Of a stretch of DNA of 64,000 bases, positions 23,169 through 33,422 are shown one piece after another. Position 1 is the stretch's first letter, and the number at the start of each line of letters is the position of its first letter. Below the pieces are notes generated by a model. It ran no database searches, was not told the origin of the DNA, and was given only the letters and a program-made list of their open reading frames with translations. The position numbers were made by a program, and so were the translations under genes. This stretch comes from Ctenosaura bakeri (taxonomy: Eukaryota; Chordata; Lepidosauria; Squamata; Iguanidae), in contig CAOLHI010000926.1 in NCBI GenBank assembly GCA_948474755.1, positions 310,001 to 374,000 on the forward strand. Direction: 5' to 3'.

Positions 23169-23757
23169 ACATCACCCCCTTTCCTCCCTCATTTTCTCTG
23201 CATACTTTTTTGAGGGGGAAAAGCTATCTTTTTAAAAAATCTGTTTGGTCTCAATTATCAGTTGAAAGATTTTGTGTCATTTTGGTTGACCCAATAAGGG
23301 TTAAGTTATGTTGTATATGAGCTTTATATAAAACACACACACAATATTTATGCAATATTCTTTATTTTCTTTCCTTGCATTACTTTGTTGAATAACAAAA
23401 TATAAAAACAGAGGTCAGTCTCAGAACCATTGTTTACAAAAGGCACGAGCAAAAGCACGACTGTTTTAAATTGTGTTGTGGACTGCTCCTTGCTTGAGAT
23501 CTTTTGGTATGTGGTGGGATATAAATATTTTAATACATAATTAAGCATGCTGTGCTAAATGGAACTGAACTTACTATACCCTTTGTCTGTATTCTTTAGA
23601 GAGAGTGCTACAACTATTTGCATTCTTAATATTCCCATGTCCTGGATACATGGGAAACCAGGTCTGTACAGTTACTGTGAATGGTGAGAAAAAACTTCTT
23701 TTTCCCGAAACATCCTTAACACTTTGAAGTAGCAATAATGAAAGAGCAGGGATGCAG
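23169..23757. other. Unique AT-rich sequence
   Basis: No feature is seen. Confidence 0.5.
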
Positions 23758-23872
23758 GGAGCATGTATGTCATATTTCTAAAGTGTGAAAGTTGAATAAT
23801 GAAGAAAGCTGACAGGAGAGTATCAACTCATTTGAAATGTGGTCCTGAAGGAGATTTCTATAGATACCATGG
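23758..23872 (+). mobile_element. BovB/RTE-like LINE fragment
   Basis: GAAGAAAGCTGACAGGAGAG, then CTCATTTGAAATGTGGTCCT and ATAGATACCATGG, match in order the C-terminal coding region of the BovB-like fragments at 27.8, 41.7 and 54.3 kb (KKADRR..S..FEMWC-W-like protein text). It stops abruptly at about 23872 where L1 sequence begins. Confidence 0.6.
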
Positions 23873-24450
23873 TCTTTCAAAATTATTCCTGCTGCATAAA
23901 GAAGTGTGGAAAATTGCAATCAGTGATAAGTTAACATGTCGAATTAAGGTTAAAAAAGGAATAATGAAAAGGAATGACTTTGAAGCAATATGGAAAATAT
24001 TTCTGGAAAAGGTTTTAACAAAAGAGGGAAGTGTCATACCTCCACAAGAAGAATTACAATTTTGGAAAGCAGAGTAACCTGGAATATAATTTGCTCTGGG
24101 AATGGGTTCACATTTAGGGTTAGGGTTTATGGTTAATAACAGGATCATATATAGTATTAGCAATAGGTTAAGTACAGTTGAAAAGAATAGATTTAAGAAC
24201 AAAATTACTATAGCAATAATAAGTACAAGGAGAATGAGATTTAGATACATGAAATTAAAATATATAATCAATATGATATATAATATGTTGAATAAGTATA
24301 TGATGATAAAAGATCTGGGGAGAAATAGTAATGTAAGCTATTTGTGTTGTAATTTTTCTCTTCTTTACCTTTATGTTATTCACATGAGATTTTTGTTTTA
24401 TTTTGTTATGTATTTTCTTTTTCTTTATAATAAAAAACAAAATTAAAAAA
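23873..24450 (+). mobile_element. L1 LINE 3' end
   Basis: It contains the last part of L1 ORF2, a 3' untranslated region of about 350 bp rich in A and T, an AATAAA signal near 24429 and an A-rich tail (24429-24453). The 5' truncation and poly(A)-type tail are typical of L1. This L1 lies on the same strand as, and immediately after, the BovB fragment. Two TTAGGG units near 24115-24127 are inside the untranslated region. Confidence 0.75.
23885..24077 (+). pseudogene. L1 ORF2 C-terminal fragment
   Basis: The translation KLTCRIKVKKGIMKRNDFEA, then WKIFLEKVLTKEG and PPQEELQFWKAE, ends at TAA 24075-24077. The pattern of a basic stretch, NDF..IW..FLEYVL and a final PP...FW matches the extreme C-terminus of vertebrate L1 ORF2 proteins. 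Only the last 60 or so residues are present. The open frame starting at 23799 joins BovB residues to it and is not a real protein. Confidence 0.72.
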
Positions 24451-24453
24451 AAT

Positions 24454-24782
24454 ATTCCTGGGTCTGCCTCTCCTCTTAATGCTTAGCCTAGGTGAAACTG
24501 GGGAAGGAAGTTAAAATCATGACTAGTACAAACATGGGGACTTTGTCTTAAACCTAGTATTTTTCCTGTTAATAATATTTTGACATAAATAGAATTCTAA
24601 TTTTTGAACAACATTGGCAAGCTAATCAGCATACATTTTATATTGATGGATTCTACAAATGTTCATTAGGAATTTCTTGTCTTAATAGTTTTATTAATTT
24701 CTTTGATAATTTCAAGTCCAACATTTGGCATTTGGGTTTAATTAGTAGGTGGTGGTTTCAAAACTGTGAGGCTTCAGCAGCC
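24454..24782. other. Unique AT-rich sequence
   Basis: No feature is seen. Confidence 0.5.
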
Positions 24783-24783
24783 A

Positions 24784-24827
<44 letters not shown>

Positions 24828-24843
24828 AAAGAAAAGAAAGAAG
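24783..24843. repeat. (AAAG)n microsatellite
   Basis: About 60 bp of GAAA repeats. Confidence 0.95.
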
Positions 24844-25464
24844 GTAATGCTGCAAACAGCATTCCAACTGTGCTGACAAAGAATGTGCTCTGCCTGTGTG
24901 AAAGGAGAGAAAAACATCAAAGTTCAGCAAGACTGGAGCAGTGATCTAATGGGGCTGGTTATATATCTGTTGTTCAGCACATGCTGGAGTTTGACAAACC
25001 TGGTGCTTTCAACGAAGTTTTGGCCTACTTAATTCTGGTCCAAGAATTAAGAGAAATTTAGCATGCTGTTCGAGTTCATGGCATGTCTTTTGCAGCTGCT
25101 TTTTAGAGATGAGAAGCATGTAGCCCTGCAGATGTTCATCTACATATTAGTAGCATTGGCAAGAATCCTCTATGACAGTTACTAATGTTTAACCTAGAAT
25201 TATGCACTCATGCCTGTTATGTATTCATAATCCTGACATAGCCCCTAGTTTAGTGGATGCATAAGCACCATGAAAGTGCCATCTCCACTTACCAGAAGCA
25301 GCCACTTCAATCAACAGAGGTCTATTCCCCTGTCAATCAGGAAGTTACTAACTGATGGTCCCAGTGCTCCTCACGCAAGCAATTTCCAGCATGATGAAGA
25401 ATTGCAACAGGGGTCCTCCTTTAACTGTGGCACCACAGATTGCTCACAGTAGAGACTGGAAATG
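24844..25464. other. Unique sequence
   Basis: No gene or element is recognised. Confidence 0.5.
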
Positions 25465-25467
25465 TCA

Positions 25468-25915
25468 GGCCATTTCCACACGGGGTGAGGGAATCACCCC
25501 GTGACACTACTTACCGGACTTCTTGGCTCCCCGGTCCGGTCCACGCTGCTCCAGAACAGTGCATGCTCATTGATACGCACTGCTCCAAATGGCAGCTTCC
25601 GGTTGGTCGAGGGTCTTGACCAACCGCTGAAGCTCGCCAGCCTAAAGTCTGCCCCCGGCAGATTGCAGGCTTGCACTGGGGCAAGCCTGCGAATCTGCAT
25701 AAGGGAGCAGGCTTGCACTGGCGTGCCCCATGCTTTTGAAAGACCTGTTTTTAGCGGTCTTTCAAAAGCACACTGGATGACCACTTGGGGTCATTCCAGA
25801 GCAGGCTGAGGTGTGGATCTACGTTGAGTAGGTCCGACCCAGTCCGCTCCCAGGTGCAGACGCCCTCCCTGGAGGACGCTTTGCCCCGTTTTAAAAACCC
25901 CATGTAGAAATGGCC
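25468..25915. mobile_element. Family D TIR element, 448 bp
   Basis: The ends GGCCATTTCCACACGGGG and CATGTAGAAATGGCC are inverted repeats, and TCA at 25465-25467 and 25916-25918 is an exact 3-bp duplication. The internal order (TTACC, CGGTCCGG, GCAGATT, GCAAGCCTGC, CATGC) follows the 11.6-kb copy. A perfect 15-bp stem pairs TGCTTTTGAAAGACC (25731-25745) with GGTCTTTCAAAAGCA (25756-25770), 145 bp from the right end. The stem sits where the other copy has its stem, but with a quite different sequence. The 102-codon frame inside is not a gene. Confidence 0.8.
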
Positions 25916-25918
25916 TCA

Positions 25919-26304
25919 GTCAACTGCTTCTTGACTGGAAGGGGAACAGATCCCTATTAATCTCAACAGCTGCTTCCCAGTAATTGGGGACTGGATTGAT
26001 CAGGATGGGATTCACTGTGTACCGCTGTAAGTACAATGATTATATACATGTAAATCCCACACAGGATTCCAGCCATTTTTTAAAAAACAAGTCTTTTTTA
26101 TTATTATTTAAAAAAGACTATGCTTCAAAATTCATGGGTTTAAAGAAAGGCATTGTATGATACTAGCCATGTTGCTAAAGCAGAGGTTAGTGATCTTGGG
26201 TTTTAGACAAGCACAGGCCATACTTTGTCAGAGGAATTGTTCTCAGAAGATGGTAAGATGAAAACCAGGATGGCAGGCCTAGTTTGGAAGAGGCTGCACT
26301 GAAG
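25919..26304. other. Unique sequence
   Basis: Nothing recognised. A short palindromic AT-rich stretch (AAAAACAAGTCTTTTTTA) occurs near 26082-26110. Confidence 0.5.
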
Positions 26305-26308
26305 AAAG

Positions 26309-27226
26309 TGTTACCCTGTTTACTGGGGGTCCCGTGAGGGATACCAAAGTGCATTCTCAAAATATCAAAAGGTGGGGAAATTAGCAAGAGCACAAGTTAG
26401 CACTGCGAGAGGCAGGGCAATGTAGCGGAATCTTTTACCCAATGTCTACGGGGTCAGGCCGAGTCAAGGAGCAAACAGGATTGAAATAATAAATGTAATT
26501 TTTATTAAAATACAATCAAACAGTGTATGCAGCACACTCACACAGTTAACTATAGAAAATAAAGGTGGGAGTGAGACAGAGGGATTTTTAAGAGGGGTTG
26601 TTGATTTGGGTGATACTACACCTGTCCTGAAGCCCAGGTAGTTCCCTGCGGAAGTTCGGAGGTGCATAGTCTTAGTACGTGGGACTGAGGGGAAGGCTCT
26701 CCAAGCACAGAGGCAGCAAGGCTGGATGGAAATTGGGCACGTTCCAAGCGATCCGAGGAAGGTCTCGAAATCAGGGGTTTTTATAGGGAAAATGTGGCCA
26801 CAGGCTATTCCATACTTGGGGGAAACAATGAGTTTTGGGCTGGAGACAAAGCCTCCGAAAGGTCAGAATTTAGCATGATTGAGTTAGTTCTGAATTGACA
26901 AAGGAGTAGACAGTATGAAAATGCAGAGTGCTTGACAGATGAGGATTCTCCTAATCAAGCCTCCTGCTCGGGGCAGGGAGTTCTTTGTAAGTAGCGTGCA
27001 TACATAATAGCGTGCTTGCTGGGAGGTCTCCTAAAGCGGCAATCTGGCTATTTCTGGCCTGCCTGGGTGGGAAATGGAATGTCCAGCAATTAGTGGCTAT
27101 GCCTAGTTTCGTGCTTGTCCGGGGGCCTCACAAACGCATGGAGAGGGATGGTAGAGGAGAGCCAAATTATTGATATCAAGTGATATCTAATGTCAACCCA
27201 AGTGTGGCTTAGGAACTGCAGTAACA
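26309..27226 (-). mobile_element. Complete solo LTR, 918 bp
   Basis: On the minus strand it begins TGTTACTGCAGTTCC at 27226 and ends GGGTAACA at 26309, giving the usual TG...CA ends. Landmarks in minus-strand order are the GATATCACTTGATATCAATA palindrome, a TATAAAAACC box at about 26777-26786, AATAAA at 26501-26506, and GGCCTGACCCCGTAGACATT in U5. Flanking AAAG (26305-26308) and GAAG (27227-27230) are a 4-bp target duplication with one change. With no internal region beside it, this is a recombined solo LTR. A 4-bp duplication suits class I endogenous retroviruses or some Gypsy elements. Confidence 0.85.
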
Positions 27227-27230
27227 GAAG

Positions 27231-27676
27231 AGTCCAAGGTCTCAGTTCACAGCCCTCCTCTAGCACCAATGGAGGCCAAGGTAGAGCCTGAGCCTCCCAG
27301 AGAGGGTCTACCTCCCTGGGGATGAGGAGAGGTAGCTAACTCCGTGGCAGAAATGCTCCCAAGCCCCAGGGACTGAGAGTATCTAAAGTGCAGGGTAATA
27401 TGACCCAGCCAAAGGAAAGTGTAAACATCTGACAGAGGACACATCAATACTAATCTGTCATCAGTAGCAATTGCTGTGTGAGCATGTCACCCAAATATGA
27501 CCCCATATAAACATTCCAACAGTCATTGGTGAGAACACAAATCTTTGCCTGTGGGTTCCCTACTCTCAGCATTCCTAGAATTCCTGTTGACTGATCTCCT
27601 GATCACCTGTCCTTGCTACACTTTATTGGCTACTGTCCTAGCTACTCTTTGCATTTATTAATGATCAGTATGAGAA
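27231..27676. other. Unique sequence
   Basis: No feature is supported. Confidence 0.5.
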
Positions 27677-27781
27677 TCCCTTGCCTATGAAAACCCTATG
27701 AAATTCATGGGGTCTCCATAAGTCTATGGGTGATCTGAAGGCACTTAGCACATGTGTGCGTATGCACACACACACACACAT
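27677..27781 (+). mobile_element. SINE tail fragment (5S-SINE type) with CA repeat
   Basis: CTTGCCTATGAAAACCCTAT and CATGGGGTCTCCATAAG followed by GATCTGAAGGCAC and a CA tract match the 3' half of the 1.7-kb SINE. The 5S-like head is absent, so its type is inferred from the tail. Confidence 0.6.
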
Positions 27782-27829
27782 CTAATCACATCCTCATGTG
27801 TAAAGATTTATCACTGAATACTGAAGTTA

Positions 27830-28475
27830 AGATTGCCCATGCCACTATATTCCAATTTCTATGTATGTTTGTGAAAGCCAGATAGTGAAGAAAGCTGATG
27901 GCAAAAAAATTAACTCATTTGAAATATTGTGCTGGAGGGGAGTTCCACAGATACCACAGACAACAAAACAGACAAAGAAATGGGTCTGGGAGCAAATCAA
28001 GACTGAGGGCCACGTTACACTGTTATAGTGCTATTATTCCATTTTCAACCTCCTGTGGAATTCTGGGGTTTGTAGTTTACTGAGGCCAAAGAGCTCCGTG
28101 GCTGAGAATTCTAAAGGCCCCTCCCTAAACTGTAATCCCCAGGATTCCATAGGAAGGTGAAAGTGGAATAAGAGAACTATAAGAGAATAAGAGAACTATA
28201 ACGGCATAAAGCGGAGAGGGCCTGAATTTTCAGTAGAACTTGAAATGACTAACCTGAGACTAACTTGCTTTGGACACATCATGAGATGACATGATTCAAC
28301 AGAAAAGATTATAGTAATCAGTATACTGGAAGGCAGTGGAAAAGATGAAGACCAAATTGCAGCTTATTTACTCAATAAAAGACCTGAACAGGATTGTTGA
28401 TCACCAGAGCTTTTTGAGATCACTCATTCATAGGTTCACCATAAAACAAAGCCAGCTCAATAACAAATAACAACA
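27830..28475 (+). mobile_element. BovB/RTE-like LINE 3' fragment, split by a MITE
   Basis: The C-terminal coding region can be followed across the MITE at 28007-28222. Before it come GAAGAAAGCTGATGGC, CTCATTTGAAATATTGTGCT and GGAGCAAATCAAG. After it come GACTAACTTGCTTTGGACAC, ATCATGAGATGACATGATTC and the tail CATTCATAGGTTCACCATAA. This gives remnants of FGHIMR-HDS and IKEA-type blocks seen at the end of BovB-type RTE proteins. The tail resembles the BovB/SINE 3' end. Many stops and frameshifts show an old copy. Confidence 0.7.
28007..28222. mobile_element. Family A MITE inserted in BovB fragment
   Basis: The ends are GGGCCACGTTACACTGTTAT and GGAGAGGGCC, with inner arms ATTATTCCATTTTCAACCTC and GGAAGGTGAAAGTGGAATA. 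TGA at 28004-28006 and 28223-28225 is an exact 3-bp target duplication. The right arm has a short local duplication (AGAGAACTATA / AGAGAATAAGAGAACTATA). The BovB sequence resumes directly after the duplication, which fixes the boundaries. Confidence 0.85.
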
Positions 28476-29046
28476 ACATTGTATCTTATCTGTTAATTTG
28501 ATTCCGCCTAGCATACTGGTTACGTCTTTGCCTGCACCTTCAAACTGGTCTGCATTTTCTGACTTTGTATATCAACCCAGACCAAGCTCTGACTTTTTCT
28601 GTTGATACCTCTTTAGAACTATTGTATGCTTGGTAGATTTCTTGGCCCTACCAGGCACTGATAGCCGCAAACCAGGACAGCTCTAGTTTGCTGCCAGTGA
28701 TTACTGGAAATTACTAAATGTCATATACAAAGGAAGTAAGAAGGAAAAAGAGGGATAGAAAGAGGTGTTGTGTAAGCCTAAGGTTTACTGTCATGATTCC
28801 AAACCACAGTTTGAATCACCCCATGAAATGGTGGTACTTCTTTTTTATAATAGTAGCTACTTCTCCCTTAAATGGCCACATGTTTTCTGAGGTCTAAAGC
28901 TTCTGATCTATCAAATCTACTGGCCACGAAACTGAATGCAGGTTACCAGTTCCATCATGTACTGTCTATGCAGTCCCAGACAGAGAGCAAAACCAGGAAG
29001 TTTGCCCTTTGAGTTTTCTAGCACTGGTTACCAAGACAGATCTGAC
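28476..29046. other. Unique sequence
   Basis: No feature is supported. Confidence 0.5.
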
Positions 29047-29049
29047 TCA

Positions 29050-29571
29050 GGCCCTTTTCGCAATGAGGCTTCTCGCGCGAGCGGGAGGCGGCTCGCGCGA
29101 GAAGGCTCCTCCGGGGGGCTGCCGCTTCCCCTCATTCCTTTCGCAGGCGAAGGAACGAGGGGGAAGCGGCAGCCTCCCGGAGGAACCTTCTCGCGCGAGC
29201 CGCCCTCCCCCGCTCGCGCGAAGCAGGAGGCTGTTGCGTCCGTCCCCCCTGCGTGCGCGAAACAGGAGGCTGTCGCGTCCATTGTGCTAGCGCCCCGCCC
29301 CGCCCCTTCCTTCCGCAGGGGAGGAGGGAAGGAAGAGCGACCCGGCCACCTCCCCAACGCTCTGCACAGGAGGTAAGTGCGCGTGGGCGCCAGGAGTGTT
29401 GTGCGAGCGCGGGTGATTTTCGCTTTGAGGCGAAAATCAAAAAACCCGTGATCGCGCCGCTGCAGCCCCGTGAGCGCGGCGGAAGTGGGAGTGTGTCGTG
29501 CAGAGCGACGCTCCCACTCCCGCGAGGTTCAGGGGGCTCTCGTGCGACAGAAAGCCCGTGCGAAAAGGGCC
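29050..29571. mobile_element. Family B GC-rich foldback TIR element, 522 bp
   Basis: The ends GGCCCTTTTCGCA and TGCGAAAAGGGCC are exact inverted repeats, and TCA at 29047-29049 and 29572-29574 is the target duplication. The left half is a long hairpin with arms of about 67 bp (29079-29214, centre near 29145). The right half has a second hairpin around GTGGGAGTG and CTCCCACTCCC (about 29470-29532). Between them a 9-bp stem, GATTTTCGC/GCGAAAATC (29415-29438), is embedded in a longer pairing of GCGAGCGCGGGT with its complement. CpG is very dense against an AT-rich background. Open frames across it are artefacts. Confidence 0.88.
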
Positions 29572-29574
29572 TCA

Positions 29575-31670
29575 GTAAATCACAGGTTGTACAAATCTGC
29601 CTTTAAATCTGCACATGCACACACAGTATAAATCATGAAATACAAGTAAGAAATTTGGTTCCTCCTACAGTTGAGTATGTTTTACATAGTATTGTTAATC
29701 TCTGAATATATCCTCTTAAGTAGAGCATGGGAAAGGTCCTTTTTTGGACGAGGACTCCTAGGGCCATGCTGGCTGGAGCATTCTGAAAGTTATAGTTCAA
29801 AAGGTGGCTTTAGCAAGCTCTGTTTTTCTGCAAGGATAAGGTTCACTTTGAAGTATTTACAGAACTGTTTGCAGTCATACTGCAACCGATTGCCAAAGTA
29901 TTTCAACAAGTACCATCCCAAAAACATGTTCCCCAGATCCAAGGATTTGTGGCTGGATATTTCTTAACAGTAGGAAGAAGCTTTTAAGAAAAGTTAGGTA
30001 ATATCTTTAGAACCCTGACAACAGAAAAGACAAATAATGCTATAAGAACTGCCTTGCTATGTCATGCCCACATACTAAGCCAATACTCCAGCTATAGCTA
30101 CATGAGCCAGAAATCCCAGAGGCAAGAAATGATAAAGATCAACATTCCTTCCAAGATTTGGTATTCAGAAAGTTAAAGCCCCACTTTTCCAAACTGAGTT
30201 GTCCTGCAGGGTTGGTACTGACTTTCTTCATCATAACAACTGTTGATCTCTTTTTGTAATTTGTGTCATTTTTCTGGATTTATTGACAATAGATGTCTAC
30301 AGTAGACCTTGGAGAAGTTACATTTTTAATCAGAATGCTCAGAATCCCCAACCAGCATGGCCATCTGGCTCGGTGAATACTGGAAGTTGTAATTCCTGAA
30401 AGGAACTTTTCAAAACTCCGATTTAATCTGACATCACTTTAATCAAAAGCAATTTTAGCTGATGGTGGGTATTAGTAGTGTTACATAAAATTTCTGCTGT
30501 TCATAATCTCATATTTATTAATTTATGGAGAGATTCATCTTTAAACCTTAACCCAAACAGGTATGCTCTGGGAATACAGAGGTGGTGTCAATTCAAGGTA
30601 AACCTGCCAGAGTATTAATCCAGCCTGAGACTGTCTGGAGCCCTCACTGCTTTAGGAAAACCCTAAAGAAAAACAAAGGTTCCAAACTCAGGAGGGAACG
30701 AGAAAGCCTTTGACAGAGTTATTTTATTTGGAGCAAAATCAAACCCAGGAGCATTTTCCCCTTCTGCACAGGTATCTCCTTAATGTTTGTTTATTACCTC
30801 TTGCCTTTAATGTCTTTCAGTCAAGACAAATTGAGCCTGGGGTGATGGTAGTGTTTTCTTTTTATGTCCTGCCAATCAGTCTGAAGCATGTTTTATCAGA
30901 TGAACACAAAATGTCATCCACGGATGATATTCCATCTCCTGGGCAATGAATGATCCTCAGCTCTTTTTAATCTTCTCATGACTGCCGGACAGGTAAAATG
31001 CATGGAACAAGAACTCTCATAAGGTGCTTGTGAAGATTGATTTCATATACCTTCCCAGCTGCTGTTTCTAATGAAGATTCTTGTCCATTGTAAGCTTCTA
31101 ACTAAGTTTAGAGCAAACAGAAAATCAAGTTTGTCATCTTTGATTTTTATTTCCCATTGATATTTCCTTCGTTTCTTTATTCTGACATCTTTAGGTCACC
31201 ATAAAAACAATCTAAAAACAATCCTGACCACCAAGAAAAATGGATTTTCTTTCAGAGAACCACCAGATATGTCAAAGTACAACAGAACTGTCTATCTGAC
31301 AAATCACTGTAGTGTCTATTCATTTAATGTAGCACCAAGTTGGTTTTCAGTTCTTCTTCTCCTTCTTCCTTTTAGGAGATGTAAACCCAACTTGGAAATC
31401 ATTGGACAGTAACTAAGTCTAAAGCTATCAAGACTGCTTCATTATTAATAGCTTCTTCTGAAATTTCCACCAGCCAAAATTCTTCATGGATTTTGGATTG
31501 CCAAATGATATGGTCTTGATTCTGAGGCATGATCTGTTATTTTAATTTTTTTCGCTTCCCATTATCACTGTGGAACAACTTTCAGCTCCTTCAGTTCCTA
31601 TTTACACTGCATGGATACAATCTTGCAATATGGCTAAAATCTCACACAAAATTAAACTTCTTGTGATTAT
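29575..31670. other. Unique sequence with short dispersed modules
   Basis: No gene. Two short stretches, near 29728-29830 and 30336-30412, carry a dispersed AGAATCCCC / CATGGCCA module also seen near 36.4, 40.0 and 45.6 kb. Confidence 0.45.
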
Positions 31671-31692
31671 CTGTCTGTCTGTCTGTCTGTCT
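31671..31692. repeat. (CTGT)n microsatellite
   Basis: Five to six CTGT units, ending in ATCA repeats. Confidence 0.9.
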
Positions 31693-31900
31693 ATCAATCA
31701 ATCATGTACATTAGGAAATATACACAAAATCAATGTTGAAGGTTTCATTTAAAATTTCACACATTTTTCACACAAAATGGCCCTAAATCTACAATTTAAA
31801 AAAAGAAATAAATTTTCAAAAATGGAGAAAAAGCCACAGTTTGCAAATCACTCTGAAACTTGCAGAAAAAATGTTTAGAATGTCAATGTCAGTCAAAATA

Positions 31901-31980
31901 TTAATCTAGTATTAATATTAATATTATTGATTAATTAATTGATTGGTATTAATCAATATTAATCTATATCAATCAAAATA

Positions 31981-32011
<31 letters not shown>

Positions 32012-32024
32012 GATTAATCAAAAT
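31901..32024. repeat. AT-rich ATTA/ATTG repeat with internal palindromes
   Basis: Alternating TATTAATAT and ATTGATTG tracts, including a pure (GATT)n run at about 31983-32010. Parts are self-complementary (ATTAATCAATATTAAT). Confidence 0.85.
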
Positions 32025-32066
32025 TATTTCATAAACATACATCTTAGAGTGCATACCTATATATCT

Positions 32067-32255
32067 TGTTGTTGCATGTCTTCAAGTTATTTCCTGCTTA
32101 TGGTGACCCTAAACCAAACCTATCACAGGGTTTTCTAGTGCTGAAAATGTGTGATATGTCCAAAGTCACCCAGTGGGTTTCCATGGTAAAGTAGGGAATC
32201 AAAACCTGGACTCCAGGGTCATAGTCTAATCACAAACCACTACACCATACTGGCA
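32067..32255 (-). mobile_element. tRNA-derived SINE (S1), nearly full length
   Basis: Read on the minus strand: GCCAGTATGGTGTAGTGGTT (tRNA-like A-box side), a TGGAGTCCAGG and B-box region, CCCACTGGGTGACTTTGG, ACCCTGTGATAGG, and the tail AGGGTCACCATAAGCAGGA with GACATGCAACAACAA. The middle segment around the AAGGCAATGGCAAAC part is deleted, as in several copies here. The RNA polymerase III boxes are worn. Confidence 0.75.
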
Positions 32256-32482
32256 TAAATACCCTACAACACTAGATCTTATCTAATCTAGTGTATTTGT
32301 AAACAACTGTTTTAGTATGCCCTAAAAAGCAGAACTGAGTGACAAACCCTTTGACTTATAGTGTATGTGTGTCTGCAAAGTGGTTCACCAATGTGGGAAA
32401 GCACAGCTGCACCTCAGTAGTAGTTGTAGCTGTAGGGGCAATTCAAACAAACCAAGCTTTGGAAGAGCATACTTGCACATCA

Positions 32483-32605
32483 GTTGTAGTGTGCTTTCAA
32501 GTCATTTCCAGCTTATAGAGAGCCTAAGGAAAACCTATTATGGGGTTTTCTTGGCAAGATTTGTTCAGAAGGGGTTTGCCATTGCCTTCCTCTGAGGCTG
32601 AGAGA
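32483..32605 (-). mobile_element. tRNA-derived SINE (S1), 3' half
   Basis: Minus-strand copy of the core and tail, including CTCAGCCTCAGAGGAAGGCA, AATGGCAAACCCC and CCATAATAGGTTTTCC. It keeps the full core that other copies here have lost. It stops where a GGCTATTTCCGCAC terminus begins. Confidence 0.72.
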
Positions 32606-32867
32606 GGCTATTTCCGCACAAGTTTGATACATTGTAGTAGCATTGAATTCTTACCCTCCCATCTGCACGTTGTAGCATTTTAGCATCAAGAGTTTTTCTT
32701 GTGGTTCTGCATGTTTTCATCTCCTAGCACAGTTCACTGCAATGAGAAACCATTGCATGTAAAAACTGGAAAAACTCTGATGTAAATCTCCCAAACCGGT
32801 TCTGCGTTGTTTTTCATCTATATGCAGAAGCGTATCATCAATTCACAACACAGAAGTGGCTGCCTAT
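32606..32867. mobile_element. Possible TIR element with only one clear end
   Basis: GGCTATTTCCGCACAAG at the left matches the A-E terminus and breaks the SINE cleanly. The expected right end is not clear: a GTATCATCAATTC...GAAGTGGC stretch near 32838-32866 is a weak complement of the left end. The interior is unlike families A-E. Confidence 0.3.
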
Positions 32868-33099
32868 GGGCATTCACAGGCTGTCCCTTCTGTCATTTCC
32901 ATCCCTATCTCTCCCTGCCCATCAAAGGACAGGCTGCCATCATTATTGTCTTCATGCATTAAAGGGACAGCGGGAAGAGAGTAGATCTGGTAATGGACTG
33001 TTAAGATTTGTTTTTTTCCATGTATCAATGAAAGGATACCTACTTAGGTATCCTTTCAATCCTGTTATTAGTTTTTTTTTCTTTTAAAGTGACTCTATG
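32868..33099. other. Unique sequence with a small palindrome
   Basis: TGAAAGGATACCTA and TAGGTATCCTTTCA at about 33029-33058 form a near-perfect 14-bp inverted repeat. No gene is seen. Confidence 0.5.
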
Positions 33100-33244
33100 G
33101 CCATTTCTGCACTAGATTGTTCTAGTGCTATTATTCCACTTTCAACATTCTTTGAGGCCCCTCCCTATACTGCAAACCCCAGAATTCCATAGGATGTTGA
33201 AAGTGGACTAATAGCACTATAACAGTCTAGTGCGGAAAGGCCCC
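33100..33244. mobile_element. Family A MITE with internal deletion, 145 bp
   Basis: Ends GCCATTTCTGCACTAGA and TCTAGTGCGGAAAGGCCCC; arms ATTATTCCACTTTCAACA and GATGTTGAAAGTGGACTAA. ATG at 33097-33099 and 33245-33247 is a plausible 3-bp duplication. The central GTAGTTT...GAGAATTC part is missing. Confidence 0.75.
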
Positions 33245-33422
33245 ATGATAAGTTAGCACTTTGTTTTGTCATTTAAGGAAAAAAAAAAAGAAATCTTGAA
33301 AACTATTAAAAAAAACATCATAGCATTTAAAAAGTTGCTAATGTTGATTGAAAAAGCCATAAATGAATGTTTGACAACAGTAGAATCATAAAACCAAAAG
33401 CTAAAGCAGGCATGGCACATGG

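Noticed and set aside
23799..24077. 92-codon open frame as a small gene
   Set aside because: Its first part is BovB-like and its second is the L1 ORF2 C-terminus, a chance junction of two dead LINE pieces.
24114..24130. Interstitial telomere repeat (two TTAGGG units)
   Set aside because: Only two units, within the L1 3' untranslated region; too short to claim.
29009..29606. Long overlapping open frames (up to 146 codons) on both strands
   Set aside because: They lie inside a GC-rich palindromic transposon, occur in several frames at once, and read as Arg/Pro/Ala/Gly low-complexity text that mirrors between strands.
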